Positions 24,845 through 36,540 of a stretch of DNA of 64,000 bases are shown here, piece after piece. Origin of the DNA: Ariolimax columbianus (taxonomy: Eukaryota; Mollusca; Gastropoda; Stylommatophora; Arionidae); the NCBI GenBank assembly GCA_036924085.1, contig JAVGWX010000013.1:56304336-56368335 (forward strand), in the 5' to 3' direction. Every line of letters begins with the position of its first letter. Position 1 is the stretch's first letter. Made by a program: the position numbers and the translations under genes. Below the pieces are notes generated by a model. It saw nothing but the letters and a program-made list of their open reading frames with translations. It did not search any database and was not told the origin of the DNA.

Positions 24845-25735
24845 TCTCAGTTCAGTTCACCTGAACCCATCAGGTTGTTGGGGCACACATGAAGACACTC
24901 CCACAATCCCACGCCATTTCTGCCCACTGCCGCCAGTTATGCCTCACCGGGACCAAGGTTTGACTACTCAGTGATGTTGTCTGCCCATCTCTTCCTTGGA
25001 CGTCCCTGCCCTCTCTTTCCTGGTACGGAACCATGCAGTATCAAATATGTAATTCCACTGGACCTCGTGACATACCCATACTAAACCATCTTTTGCTTTT
25101 TGATAGCCATGAACAGATCATCAAAAGGCCCAATTGCGTTTTCCACTCTTCATCGTATTTCACGTTCGTGACATGATCCTTATATGTAACATTTAAAAGT
25201 CTTCTAAAGCACCTCATTTCCATTGCATGTATTCTGCACTGGATATCTGCAGTAATGGTCCAAGTCTCACAGGCATACAAAAATATTGAGAGCACCAATG
25301 AGCGCATTAGTCTAACTTTTATACTTATCCTGTCATATGGGTTTCAAGCGTGTAAGCGCCGCTGTTGTCTGTGCTATTCTGACAATTATCTCAGGCTGCG
25401 AGCTCTCGTCACTGATCAGTGATCCCAGATACTTGAACTGGTGTACAACTTCGAGTTCCTGACCATTTGCTTTCATCACAGATGTAAACCCTTTCATGTT
25501 ATTAGTCACCAGCCTTGTTCTCTCTGCATTTATCTCCATGACATAGCTCTGCGCCGCTCTGTCCAATCTACTAATCAGCTCCTGGAGTTCCATTTCCATG
25601 CCTGCCAGACCATCTATATCATCTGCAAATTTTAGGTTTGTAATCATCTTGTCACCTATTCTGTCCGTACCAAATGTCCCTCCAGGGCCGTCTCAATTAT
25701 TTTTTCCAAGAATACATTGAAGAGTCTTGATCTAT
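24845..25735 (-). pseudogene. RTE-like LINE (family T), 5'-truncated, minus strand
   Basis: The minus strand encodes NLKFADDIDGLAGMEMELQ, carrying the RT FADD motif (25333-25647), then QFKYLGSLISDESSQPEI, then LVLSIFLYACETWTITADIQ and RRLLNVTYKDHVTN (25041-25307). These are nearly the same words as the copy at 34142-36118. The 3' end has TGAAC repeats (plus strand GTTCAGTTCA near 24847). Frames are broken, and everything 5' of the RT catalytic region is missing. Confidence 0.8.
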
Positions 25736-25797
25736 GCTTGTGAATATCCAATAAAGCAATAAATCCCATGTTTGACACTGATATTATAATATAGAAA

Positions 25798-25996
25798 CTA
25801 TCAATGTGTTTATCAGCGTCTGTTTAGTGGACATGGTTAAACTTAGATGTTTCAGTATCGGTGCCAGTTGATAATGCAGCTTGTCTAGCTTTTGAATTCT
25901 ATTTTCTGTCTCTCTGTCCAGACTGCTATTGTCAGTGAAGACACCTCCCAGGTATGTAAATTCCCATACCTGTTTTAGGGTTTTGCCACCAGTGTG
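25798..25996 (-). pseudogene. LINE fragment, post-RT segment
   Basis: An uninterrupted minus-strand frame of about 66 codons reads TLKQVWEFTYLGGVFTDN, then a RETENRIQKLDKLHYQLAP-like segment, then KHLSLTMSTKQTLINTLIVS. It is the same family as the interrupted copy at 54040-55312. Confidence 0.65.
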
Positions 25997-27964
25997 GAAA
26001 CTGTGTCAGTTGACTATGTGTTCTGTTCACTGTAAATATCACAATTAGTGTAATATTACCATTGTCTAAATTTTGCGCAAATGAAATATATTGTGACTTA
26101 ATCCCCTACTGATGCAAGAACTCATTGACCAATGATTCTCTGACAGTAAGTGTTTTGAAGGCTATACAAAATATATGTTGCTCTAATATATTTTTTATGT
26201 TTTAAATTTGTATGCTTTCCTTAAAACACTGGGTTAACACCATCAAACATTGCTTGCTTTTTGGAATAGTGAAACACATTTTCAAGCATGTCTTCAGGAC
26301 TAGTAAGCCCCAGAAAGAAGTCACCCGCAAACTTACTACTAATAGACAAACAAAAGTCAGAAAAGCAAACCAGGAAAAACACAGGAAGGCACTGATTAAG
26401 GGCCAACCAGACAGACTGTACAATAAAAGAATAGCTTTTGGTTTCCTAGCATCAGACATTGATCTGCCTGATTGAATATCAGGATCTCAGTATTCCCAAG
26501 TAACATCTTTTTGAAAAAGATTTAAAACATTAAAAAAATGGTTCTGCATATCCAGTTCAATTAAATGAAACAAATATTAACTTATGAGATTATTACTTTA
26601 GTCTATCATAGTGCTAACTATTTGTATTTTGCATTGGGTTAGATCACATTTTTACTTAAAATATTTTTTTAAAACTAGTGTCCAGAAAGTATGCAGCTAA
26701 CTATTTACACAAACATTCACAATTTAAAATTATAAGCCAAATAATATTTATAAGATGAGCCCGTGTTTAGGAATATAAAAAAGCACATAAAATTCAGAAT
26801 GTTAAAGACATTTATTTTTATAGCTACAATACTTAAAAATGCAATAAATATTCAATAACATAAGCTAGTTAACTTCCCTAAAAGTTGGAATATACAGATA
26901 CAAATTTGGTTAGACTGACAGGAGAAGTTTAGAAATATGTGTGGTTTAAATAGTGACTTTTGATCCTGTTTAAAATATGCAAATAAAGAAATACCGTTCC
27001 ATTTTATTTTTGGAAACATGGAAAAATATAAATACAAAAGTGAGGTGGATAAACATTTAAAAAATCTTGAAAGTGCGAAAATTAAAAACTAATTGTCAAC
27101 ACTATTTTATTCTATAAATAATTTATGAAAAATGTATACTTAAAACCATAAGAAACCATTGTATGAAATTTGAAAACTCTTGTTCAAGTTTGATGCCCAA
27201 ATAGTTACAAATACCCTACAAATAAAAACTTAAAAAATGCAAAGACCTAATTTGAAGTAACAATTTCAGCAAATTATTACATCAAAACTGTCTTTTTGAG
27301 CCTTAAATGCACCTAAAAAAAATAGACATATACTCTGATTTGTGATATGCATAAAACAGGACAGCTGTTGTAAGTGTTTCTAAAATCTTTATGAAAAGTG
27401 ACTACTTAATAACTCTTGACATGATACAATATAGTATTAAATTAAATGATCAGTTCAAGAGTGGCTGATCACAACACTAGTGTGCACAATTTAATACATG
27501 CAATTGGTGCTTCAAAATATGTGTTTTCTTGAATTGAAAGCAAACATGCATTGAGAAAAGTATTAATGACCAGACACAAAGGCCAAATAATTATGAAATT
27601 AACTCAGATTAAGGTAAACAGATGTTCTAAATTAGCAGAAGTAATCGGTTAAACTGAGCAACAAAACTAATTATCAGACAAAATATTATATTATTAGGGG
27701 CACGATAGCCCAGTACCAAGACTGAACACTTAACATTAGTCATTGCATACACTGCTGCTTGAGATTAGGTGGAATTTATATTGAAAAATCTGTTCATAAA
27801 ATAAATAAAATATTATTCTGAAGTGTTAAGTTCAGCAGATGGTACAGTTCACTATGTTATTTAAGTTTCCATAGCAGAAAACGTGATGATTTATAAAAAA
27901 TAAAGTTTTGTGTAATTCATTATCTCCACTAGTTTGTTAGTTAGTAGAGTGGTACATTTTAAAG
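25997..27964. other. Unassigned AT-rich sequence
   Basis: No gene recognised. Overlapping frames at 26202-26475 on both strands lack motifs. ACTAGTAAGCCCCAGAAAG at about 26300 and TGAATATCAGGAT at about 26474 weakly recall the SINE-B tail, too diverged to call. Confidence 0.45.
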
Positions 27965-29645
27965 CATTTAGACAAGTTTAATCTAATTAGAAATAGCTAG
28001 TTTGGGTTTACTAGAGGAAGGTCGTGCTTAACAAATCTATTACAATTTATGGAGGAGGTTACTAAAAGGATAGATAAAGGGGAGCCAGTGGATGTTATTT
28101 ATCTAGATTTTGCTAAGTCCTTTGAGAGAGTACCTCATCAAAGATTATTTAGAAAGTTAAAATCACATGGAATAGGTGTGGAAGCTGCCAAATGGATTGA
28201 AAATCGGTTAACCAGAAGAAGGCAGAGAGTGGGCATAAATAAGGAGTACTCTGAGTGGTGTCAAGTAAAAAGTGGAGTGCCACATGGCTCAGTTTTGAGA
28301 CCAATTTTGTTCTTGATATATACACACGATTTGGACATTGATATTGAATCCATGATTTAAAATTTGCTGATGACACAAAGCTATGCAGTGGTGTCTCATC
28401 TAAAGCAGAAGTGGATAAATTGAGGTCTGATTTTGATAAAACTCGAGAATGGTCAACGAACTGGCAAATGGAGTTTAATGTAGATAAATGTGCAGCCATC
28501 CACATGGGTAAATCAAAAAAGGACATAATTACAGAATGAGCGAGAATAATATCAGAATAATAGAAAAGGAAAGGGACCTATGGGTTATAATAGATCATAC
28601 AGGTAAAGTGAGTGAGCAAGTCCAGGTAGCAGTGAAAAAGGCAAATGCAATGTTAGGTATGATAACAAAAAATATTAAACATAGGAGCAAGGAAGTGATA
28701 GTAAAACTGTATAAAGCTTTAGTTAGACCTAGATTGGAGTACTGTGTACAGGTGTGGAGTTCTTATCATAGAGGGGATATAAACATGCTGAAAAGAAAAC
28801 AAAAAAGAGCGACAAAGCTGATAGTCGGATTTCAGAATTACAGTTATGAGGAAAAACTCAGAAAAACCGGCCTACAGTGTCTAGGAAAGAGAAGAATTTG
28901 AGGTATCCATGGTTTATAAGATAATCAAAGGAACGGATTATAACAAGTTTTTCAAAATACAACCACCTACAAGAACAAGAGGGCAGAGCTACAAATCAAC
29001 TAAAGAAAGGTCCAGAATCATCATCATCATCATGTAGCATGTCCTTTGTGGAACGTCGCTCCCATCACAGTCTGTCTGAAAGAAACTCGTTCCCTTGCCA
29101 AAGCACCAGCCTCCGCCACAGTCATACTCAGGCTTTCCTGGATATCTTTGTGCCATCATCTTCTTTGTCTACCCCTTCCTCTTTTGCCTGGCACCATACC
29201 TTCCATCACCGTTCTCTCAAGACCATTGTGTCTCTTGATGTGACCAAAGTACTTGCATTTTCTAGCCAAAATGGAATTGATAAACCAGTTCCCTTCTATG
29301 CTTAGCTCTTGCCGAATGTCTGCATTTGTTCTTTTCACTGTCCAGGGTATTCTGAGGATCTTTCTGTAACATTTTGACTCGAAGGATTCGATTCTTTGTC
29401 TAGAAGTTTTGGTAATCGTCCATGATTCACAGCCATAAGCTGCCACAGGAAAAACACAGGCTCTCAAGACTTTTACTTTTATCATTTTGTTGGTGCCCTG
29501 CCATAATTTCTGCAAGCTGTTCAGTCTAGACAGATTAGATAGGAAATATTTTTTTAGCCAGAGAGTGGTGAAAATGTGAAAGAAATTGGTTGTTTACAAA
29601 TTCTGCAGAGTATTCTAAGCCAGTATAAAAAATGTCAAGTTATAA
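27965..29645 (+). pseudogene. CR1-like LINE, plus strand, with nested RTE-like fragment
   Basis: The frames give a TRGRSCLTNLLQFMEEVTKR-like lead, DVIYLDFAKSFERVPHQRL (RT motif with its Asp), SGVPHGSVLRPILFLIYTHD, then FADDTKL in the next frame near 28365. ERDLWVIIDHTGKVSEQ and LYKALVRPRLEYCVQVW follow (28536-28901). LINE text stops near GGTCCAGAAT (29010-29019) and resumes at CAGATTAGATAGGAAATAT (about 29532). The copy ends with a diverged CR1 tail (29588-29645: GGTTGTTTACAAATTCTGCA to GTCAAGTTATAAAG). Confidence 0.8.
29020..29518 (-). pseudogene. RTE-like LINE 3' fragment (family G) nested in the CR1-like LINE
   Basis: The minus strand encodes VLRACVFPVAAYGCESWTI, RIESFESKCYRKILRIPW and GMVPGKRGRGRQRR (29156-29515), the usual RTE-like C-terminal series. 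The 3' tail is (ATG)n, seen as ATCATCATCATCATCATG on the plus strand at 29020-29035. The frame is almost unbroken, so this is among the younger LINE insertions here. Confidence 0.8.
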
Positions 29646-30520
29646 AGGGGCACTGGCTGACAGTATCAGGGTGCAAACAATGAAGACATCAGTCGCGGGT
29701 AAAATAACTGGTATTCAGTTAACACTTTTGTCCCAATTGTAGGACCTGGACTGCATAGAGATGATCTGCTACTTTTGCCACACAGTCATAGTCAAATGCA
29801 AGAGAAACTTGATAGGGTAATAGAACAATCGGCCTAATTAGGACTGAATATCAAAATGAAGAAAATAAAGCTCCTTAAATTCAACACTATTAACAAAGAC
29901 CCAATCATGCTGGAGGGAGATCCGTTGGAAGAAGTTGATACCAATACTTATTTGGGCAGCACAATTCCCATCAGGAGGTACAGACGCAGGCAGATGTAAG
30001 GACCAGAATTGGAAAGGCAAGAATGGCATTCCTGACACTAAACAATGTATGGAGATCCAGAGAAATCAAGATTCCCACCAAAGTTAGAATATTCAATGCC
30101 AGTGTCAAGTCAGTGCTGCTGTTTGGAGCGGTAACAAAACAATCAAAACCATGCAACAGAGACTTCAGTCCTGTGTTAAGAAATGTCTATGAAAGATAAT
30201 GGGCATAAAATGGCAGGATATAGTGATAAATAAAGGCCTATGGGATTAGAACCAACAACAGCCAATGGAACAACAAATTAAGAGAAGAGAATGGGGCTGG
30301 ATAGGACGCACTACAAAAGGCACCATCCAACATAGCCAGACAGGCTCTTACATGGAATCCTCAAGGAAAGAGAACGAGAGGTAGACCCAAAAATATATGG
30401 AGAAGACATACGTGAGAAGGAACTAAGATTAAATGATTGCACATGGAAAGAGGCAGAAAGGACAGTCCAGGACTGTGTATGCTAGCAAGGGAAGCGATGG
30501 GCTTTCATTGATTGACTAGA
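29646..30520 (+). pseudogene. LINE remnant (family W), plus strand
   Basis: From about 29760 the forward frames read DDLLLLPHSHSQMQEKLDR (the second half of an RT FADD-LL motif), KDPIMLEGDPLEEVDTNTYL and IPTKVRIFNASVKSVLLFG-like. Later come [12 protein letters not shown] and DCTWKEAERTVQDC-like text. Shifts and stops are frequent. Other copies are at 55317, 58715 and 59100. Confidence 0.7.
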
Positions 30521-31319
30521 CTCTTATACGTGCAGGATCTTCCTACTCAAGACCATATTTCTTCTACTTGTGCTTCTCAATGTGTTTCAGAATGTTACCT
30601 CAAGCTTCTACAAGTGATGTTCATTAGTTTCCTCTACAAAATACCTGTAACACTCAAATATTTGTCAAATTTAGGTTGCACTTTGACTGTGTCTTTACTT
30701 GTGAGGCTTTTCAATTCTGTATTTGTGACTTGTTGTACTGCTTTGTACTAGAAAGCTTTCATTTTATTTTTAGTCTCAGTGAGGAGATGATGACATGATC
30801 ATAGTTTCTCCAAATGGACAGATTGCTGAAGTTTGTTGACAAAAGCATTGCCATTATCTTTCCCATTTTCCATTCCATTCTTTCATATAATCAATTCATA
30901 TTGGCTGTTGTCACTTTTGACTTTTGCAGTTACATTTCTAATAACTATCTTAATGTTGAAGTATTGTGCAGAGTTATCACACCCCAAATCCCAAACCTGG
31001 ATGAGTTTCAACTGAACTGTTGTAAATCTTCTTTGAGAAGTTATAATATTGTGTTTCTGGATAAAAACCCTTTTATTGTTACCTTCTATCTTTAAAGGAG
31101 ATAAATGATTACAACTTGTATTTTCTGAATTATGGAAGAAATAATGAGAACACCTATAGGCAAATACAGGCCTAGATTATTTTAGTAAAAGTATCAAAGC
31201 AATGAAGTAAAGAGATGAGATTTAACATTATGCTTTGATTATGATTGACATAAATGGACCACAAATATTTAATAGGAAAATAAGAAATTAGCAAAAGGCA
31301 GAATACTTCCAAGGACTTC
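30521..31319. other. Unassigned sequence
   Basis: Short frames (30512-30751, 30814-31095) have no recognisable motifs. No exon supported. Confidence 0.45.
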
Positions 31320-32040
31320 TCTACCCCCCTAGCCACCCAGGGTCAATCTATGTATATAGCAATAAACAGAGATTATGGATGCCGCCAGACCACGGATTTG
31401 CCTGGAATTCACACTAGTCGACGACTTACACTTGTGTTCACGGATATGTGGAATTGTTTTCCGTCTGGACTTGTTATTTCGTTCTTTTTTTGTGATTTCT
31501 TCCATCCGTTTATCCTGGTCTAGACACCGGCTGAATGGCGCTACGCTTAAACTAGTTATACCTGTGTCGTATCTCACGGGTTATTTCTGCCGGTTCACCT
31601 TCACGAATATGGCGTGTGGGAATTTTAGATGCTACTATGATGAACTGAATACAGCTGGGGAGAGATGCCAGACTCACTCACACGCTGAGTGTTGTCCATA
31701 CGACCTCTTGTGGTTATCGAAAAGGCACAACAAACTGCGTTAGATGCCTTCCCACCTTTCTACCCTGCGGGTTACATGTTTACGGAAAGGCTTCGGTGGT
31801 AACCCTGAGGCAAAATCTGCATCCTATGCTATCTCCAGTCGTCTCGATGAATGTCTTGCCACTGGCAAAAGGTAGCTTAGGCTCTGTGAGTGAGGTTGAC
31901 AAAAGGCGCAGTTTCTTTCTCACTTTAATCCAAATCTCCGCGCAAGTCACCCATTTCAGCGGACACAGCAAGAGATACGACTGTCCACACGGCTGAACAA
32001 AGAGAGTGGTCTTCATCACTTGTGATGGACAAACTATCAG
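31320..32040. other. G+C-richer block, probably retroelement-derived
   Basis: The block differs in composition from its flanks. Its end, GTGGTCTTCATCACTTGTG then ATGGACAAAC, parallels GTGGTCCTCATCGATTATG then ATGGACGAAC at 63241-63270, where it closes a family V LINE. Several frames of 80-160 codons occur on both strands (31375-31743 plus, 31780-32271 minus) with no known domain. The likely identity is the 3' part of a LINE plus unknown sequence. Confidence 0.4.
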
Positions 32041-32329
32041 AAAAAACTTAATATATTGATTCGAGGAATAAAAAAGAGCTACAAAGTACAGCTCTAGAAC
32101 TAGATCGCTAGGTATGAACAACTGAAGCAATTTAAGCTTGCAAGGCGGCAGGAATGAAGTGACTATAAAGAATCTATACAAGACAGTGACAAATAATAAG
32201 AGCACTAGATGATTGGTAACAAACCATAATAATACCAGTCTGAAAGCAAAAACATACAAAGGCCTTTTCACTACTAAGTCTTATAAGAAAAATGTACAAA
32301 CAAATACTTGTTGAAATAATAATTGTTGG

Positions 32330-33690
32330 TGAGTATAATTTGTGAGTGAAGCTCAACTTGGATTTTACAAGGGAATGTCACCTTAAGACAATTAAGCAAA
32401 AGAGCAAGCATTCAAATATTACATTGATAGATCATGAGATAGCTTTTTATACAGTAGACAGAAATAAAATTTGCAAATGTTAGAGGACTCTGGAAAATAA
32501 AGAGAACTACTTGATGAGAGAGCATTGTAATAAGAGGGGGCTTAGTGGTCCTGAGGTAAGTTGTATGCCTTAGGTACAGTGGTTGCAGGTTTGAATCACG
32601 ATGGAGACGGGATTTTTTCATGTGGATCTTCTGGTAAAAATTTCCTTGATCTCTGGGTAGTGAGATCGGAATCCTGTGTTCAGTGTCGAGCATGTTAAAA
32701 ATCTCTTGGCTATTAGAAATAGAAAAGAGTAGGCTTAACGGTCGCAGCCCGGACAAAATTAAAAAATTAAAGTTAAAAATCTACCCAAATTATGTGTACC
32801 TTCCCCCAGGACTAGTAAGCCACAGGAAGTTTTAAAATACCTACTTCGTATAGCAGAAGCCTTTAGTTACCTGGCAACATGCCTGTTTGAATACCAGGAT
32901 TCCAAGCATTGCAATAAGAATAACTGCTGGAATCCCTGATGCTTTTGAAATAACCACGGGATTATGAAAGTGAAGTATGCTTTCACCATTACTGTTCAGC
33001 ATTTACATGGGCAAAGTAACAACAAACACCAATTGAATTGCAACAGCAGAAGTTGAATTCAATGCAGTGAGCTAAGAACTCAACTCAAGATGGGGTTGAG
33101 AGCAATGAATGATCTGCCATCCTGGTTTCACAAACACCAATTGTCAGCACAGAAGATATGGGTAGGGGTGACATTTTGAAGTCTTTCAATGAATACCTGT
33201 TGGATTTTGAGACAGTAATATATGAATCATCAATTCACAGACTGCAAATCTTTGAAATCAAATGAGGGTTGAGCAGAGTGGTTGCATGAGAGGACAGATA
33301 GGAGTGTGTACAACCAATGAACAACAGGAACCATTAGTATCCCTATCCTTCATCATTTGCTGAAAGAGACTGTGTACCTTTGGGTATGCCTGGAGTGTAG
33401 TGAAGTTAATTTTTAAGACCATACTAGAATAAAACAGAAGATATGTGTGGTTACAAGACATAAGAAAGACCATGTGGTAGATGGATAGATGACGTGACAG
33501 AAATCCGACAACAAAATGGGCTTACAATGACTGATCAGCACACTTTGTCAAAGAAAAATGACTTCAGCTCCCTACAATGCTTATCGACACAAGTGGGTAG
33601 AGAGCCAGAAGTAAGAAAAGTATTCTTTGACAATGCTCAAACAGTCTGGAGAAATGACTTCAAGAAACACTCTCGACCAGTGTTGCTATA
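32330..33690 (+). pseudogene. RTE-like LINE remnant (family G), split by a SINE-B
   Basis: Before the SINE the frames read VSEAQLGFYKGMSP and an IDRS/FLYSRQ-like remnant of the RT D-KAFD region. After it come a MKVKYAFTITVQHLHGQ-like remnant of the RT core and DHVVDGWIDDVTEIRQQNGL-like C-terminal text (33470-33530). Both parts are heavily mutated. Order and strand fit one element interrupted at 32535-32904. Confidence 0.55.
32535..32904 (+). mobile_element. SINE-B, full length, with 14-bp target-site duplication
   Basis: The copy is about 370 bases: the head GGGGGCTTAGTGGTCCTGAG, a B-box-like GGTTTGAATCACG, a body with GGCTTAACGGTCGCAGCCCG, and the tail AGGAAGTTTTAAAATACCTA to TGAATACCAGGATTCCA. 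The left flank AGCATTGTAATAAG (32521-32534) and right flank AGCATTGCAATAAG (32905-32918) differ at one base, a clear target-site duplication that defines both ends of the family. Confidence 0.9.
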
Positions 33691-33864
33691 GTCAGTCAAC
33701 AAAATGAGAGCATTTTGTGATAGAACAAGATTGACCATCAGCTGCTCACCTTTAGGTTGATCTATTTGTCCCACATGCAGACACTTCCATCAGATCAAGT
33801 GTTAGAGACTATATTGTACAAGAAAAACTATTGTGATCAGGATGACCAATTATCTTTTCTATTT
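33691..33864 (+). repeat. 174-bp segment, inverted partner at 37340-37512
   Basis: From GTCAGTCAACAAAATGAGAG to CCAATTATCTTTTCTATTT the sequence recurs reverse-complemented at 37340-37512 with only a handful of differences. No terminal inverted repeat was seen. It lies between a LINE end and a SINE-B head. Confidence 0.85.
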
Positions 33865-36209
33865 CCTAACTCAGTGGTCTTGAGGTAAGGTGTCCTCCTC
33901 GAGTGCCGAAGGTTACGAGTTTGAATCACAGTGGAGATTGGAATTTGTTCATGTGAATCCTCCGGTAAAAATATTCCTGATCTCTAGGTAGTGAGATTGG
34001 ACTCCTGTGTTCAGTGTCGAGTACGTTAAAAATCCCTTGGCAGTCAGAAATGGAAAAAAAGTAGGCTTAACAGCCTAAAAATCTACCTAAATTATTTGTA
34101 TCTTCCCCCAGGCCTAGTGAGCCATAGGAAGTTTAAAATACCTCAGTTCAGTTCAGTTCATCCCGTAACCCATCAGGTCGTTGGGGCACACATGAAGACA
34201 TGAAAATCCCACGCCAGCTCTCTCTGTCTGTCACCGCCTGACGTATCTCACCGTGACGAAGGCCTGACCACTCAGCGATGTTGTCCACCCATCTCTTCCT
34301 TGGACGTCCTCGCCCTCTCTGTCCCGGTACGGATCCAAAGAGTATCGAGTTGGGAATTCCGGTGGACCTCGCGACGTGCCCGCACCAGGCCATCTTTCGT
34401 CTTTTGATAGTTGTTCAAAAGGACCAATAGCGTCTTCAACTCTCTGACGGATGTCTATGTTCGTGACACGATCCTTATATGTAACATTTAGGAGTTTTCT
34501 ATAGCACCGCATTTCCATTGCACGTATTCTGCCCTGGATATCTGCTGTAATGGTCCAGGTCTCGCAGGCATACAGAAATATTGACAGCACCAAAGAGCGC
34601 AGTAGTCTTTCTTTAATGCCGAGGGCGAGGTGCTTGTCTCGCCAAATAGGTTGCAGCCTAGTCAGCGCCGCTGTTGTTTGTGCTATTCTTGCAATTACCT
34701 CTGGCTTCGAACCTGATAAACGATCCAAGATATTTGAAACGTTTCACCACCTCAAGTACCTGCCCATTTGCCTCTATGACAGATTGAAACCCTGCAACGT
34801 TATTGGTCATGAGCTTTGTTTTATCAGCATTTATTTCCATACCAAAACTCAGGGCCGTTCTATCCAATCTACCAATCAACTCCTGGAGTTCCCTCTCTGT
34901 GCCTGCCAATACATCAATATCATCAGCAAAGCGGAAGTTTGTGAAAAGCCTGTCACCTATTTTAACCATGCCAACATGTCCTTTTAAGGTCGTCTCCATT
35001 ATTCTCTCCAAGAAGATATTGAAGAGTGTGGGGGAGAGTATACAACCCTGTCTCACACCCACCGTCGTACGGAACCAATCGCCTAGCGTTCCCTCTACTG
35101 AGACAGCGCTGGTCGCCTGCTGATAAAGGTTTGCAATTACCCTCACAATATCACTGTTGAACTTATAATGCTTCATTGTTGACCATAGCGCCACATGCCA
35201 CACTCTGTCAAACGCCTTTCGAAAGTCAATGAAGGCATGGTAGAGTGGTTGATGATACTCTGAGTACTTCTCATTCAGTAGACGAAGATTAAATATCTGC
35301 TCGATGGTACTCCTTCCCGCTCGAAAGCCCGCTTGTTCTTCAGCAATGATACTCTCCGCCTGAGGATTCAGTCTGTTAAGTAATATCCTCAAGAGAACTC
35401 TACTTGGATGACTTATCAGACTGATTGTTCGATAGTTCTGACACACATTTAGGTTTCCCGATTTAGGCAGTGGTATAATGACTGATTTTGTCCAGCAGGT
35501 GGGCCACACTCCTGTCTGCCAAATTCTATTGCAGATGTAAGTCAGGGTAGTGATTGTCGTCTCACCTCCCACTTGCAGGAGCTGTGCTGGAATATTATCC
35601 ACACCGACAGCCTTCCTTCTCTTCAGCCTTAGCACGGCCTCATATACTTCTTCCCTTGTTATCGTTTGATTTTCCTCTATCAGACTCACTTCAGGAGACA
35701 TTGCCATTCTTTGGTCACCTCGATCTTCATGCTTATATAGCTCCGAACAGTACTCTGTCCAGCGCTCACGAATGTCTTGAGCTTCAGTGAGACATTTCCC
35801 ACTCTTGTCCTGAATCGTTGTATTTTGACTTTGGACAGGTCTTACTAATTCCTTGACTAATTTATATGCTCCCTTGGCATCATTTCGTCCCAGATTTCGT
35901 TCGACAACTATGCACTGAGCTGTTATCCAATCCACCTTGGCCTGTTTCATCTTGGTCTTTATGGATCTATTTATTTCTCTATATTGCTGAATCCCATCTA
36001 GTGTATTCTTCGCTCCCTTCAATCGTCGTCTCTTGTCACATAAGTCCAGTATTTCACTCGTGATCCATGCTATCTTTTTAACCCTGCACCTACCTAGAAC
36101 CTCAGATGCCGTGTTGAGTAAAACCTACTATTGATAATTTTAGGCTATCTGGCAACCGACACAAACATGTCTGTTTGAATACCAGGATTCCAAGTAAGTA
36201 AGTAAGTAG
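33865..36209 (+). mobile_element. SINE-B split by a family T LINE
   Basis: The SINE-B head and body run from 33865 (TCAGTGGTCTTGAGGTAAGG) to GAAGTTTAAAATACCT at 34141. The rest of the tail resumes near 36119 (AAAACCTACTATTG) through TGAATACCAGGATTCCAAG and a short GTAA repeat to about 36209. Comparison with the uninterrupted copy at 32535-32904 shows that nothing but the LINE separates the halves. Confidence 0.85.
34142..36118 (-). pseudogene. RTE-like LINE (family T), best preserved RT in the window
   Basis: A 454-codon minus-strand frame (34658-36022), open further upstream to about 36115, contains the pre-RT region, AVGVDNIPAQLLQVGG, NYRTISLISHPSRVLLRIL, AEEQAGFRAGRSTIEQIF, AFIDFRKAFDRVWH, GVRQGCILSPTLFNIFLERI and FRFADDIDVLAG. 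These match RT motifs including the FADD catalytic pair. After one frameshift near 34700 the frame continues with LVLSIFLYACETWTITADIQ and RKLLNVTYKDRVTNIDIRQR. After a second shift near 34390 come CGHVARSTGIPNS and GQRGRGRPRKRWVDNIAEW. The 3' end has TGAAC repeats. There is no endonuclease domain, so it is 5'-truncated and not autonomous. Plus-strand frames here are shadows. Confidence 0.9.
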
Positions 36210-36329
36210 TAACTGCAAGCCAAGTGCCCATTTACAACTAGACTAGAGTATACTATGACACTCTTGCATTTTGGTAGAGTGAAGCTTTTATTTTGTTACA
36301 ACATCTGGTATAGGCAGTGGCATATGGTA

Positions 36330-36540
36330 AAATGATGTTTTGCCAAATGATGAAACTTAGATGGGCAGAGTAGGGATCAAATAAAATTGTGAACTGAGAA
36401 GAACCTGAGGGAATGGAGCATGAGTGTGTACGAGTACGGAATTTTATTGATTAAAGTAACTATCAAAAACTTGAAATGCCAATATTGAGTGGAAAATGCA
36501 TTTCACTATCTTGGAAGTGTTACTTTGTAATCTGTAGATA
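36330..36540 (+). pseudogene. LINE fragment, post-RT segment
   Basis: NLREWSMSVYEYGILLIKV then a NAFHYLGSVTL-like 'YLG' segment resembles the region after the RT catalytic motif in family G. It is short and decayed. Confidence 0.45.

Noticed and set aside
26202..26475. Overlapping frames on both strands, 61-87 codons
   Set aside because: No motif. Weak resemblance of the flanks to SINE-B tail suggests decayed repeat, but it is too diverged to call.
34550..36063. Several plus-strand frames of 65-145 codons
   Set aside because: They are antisense shadows of the family T reverse transcriptase.
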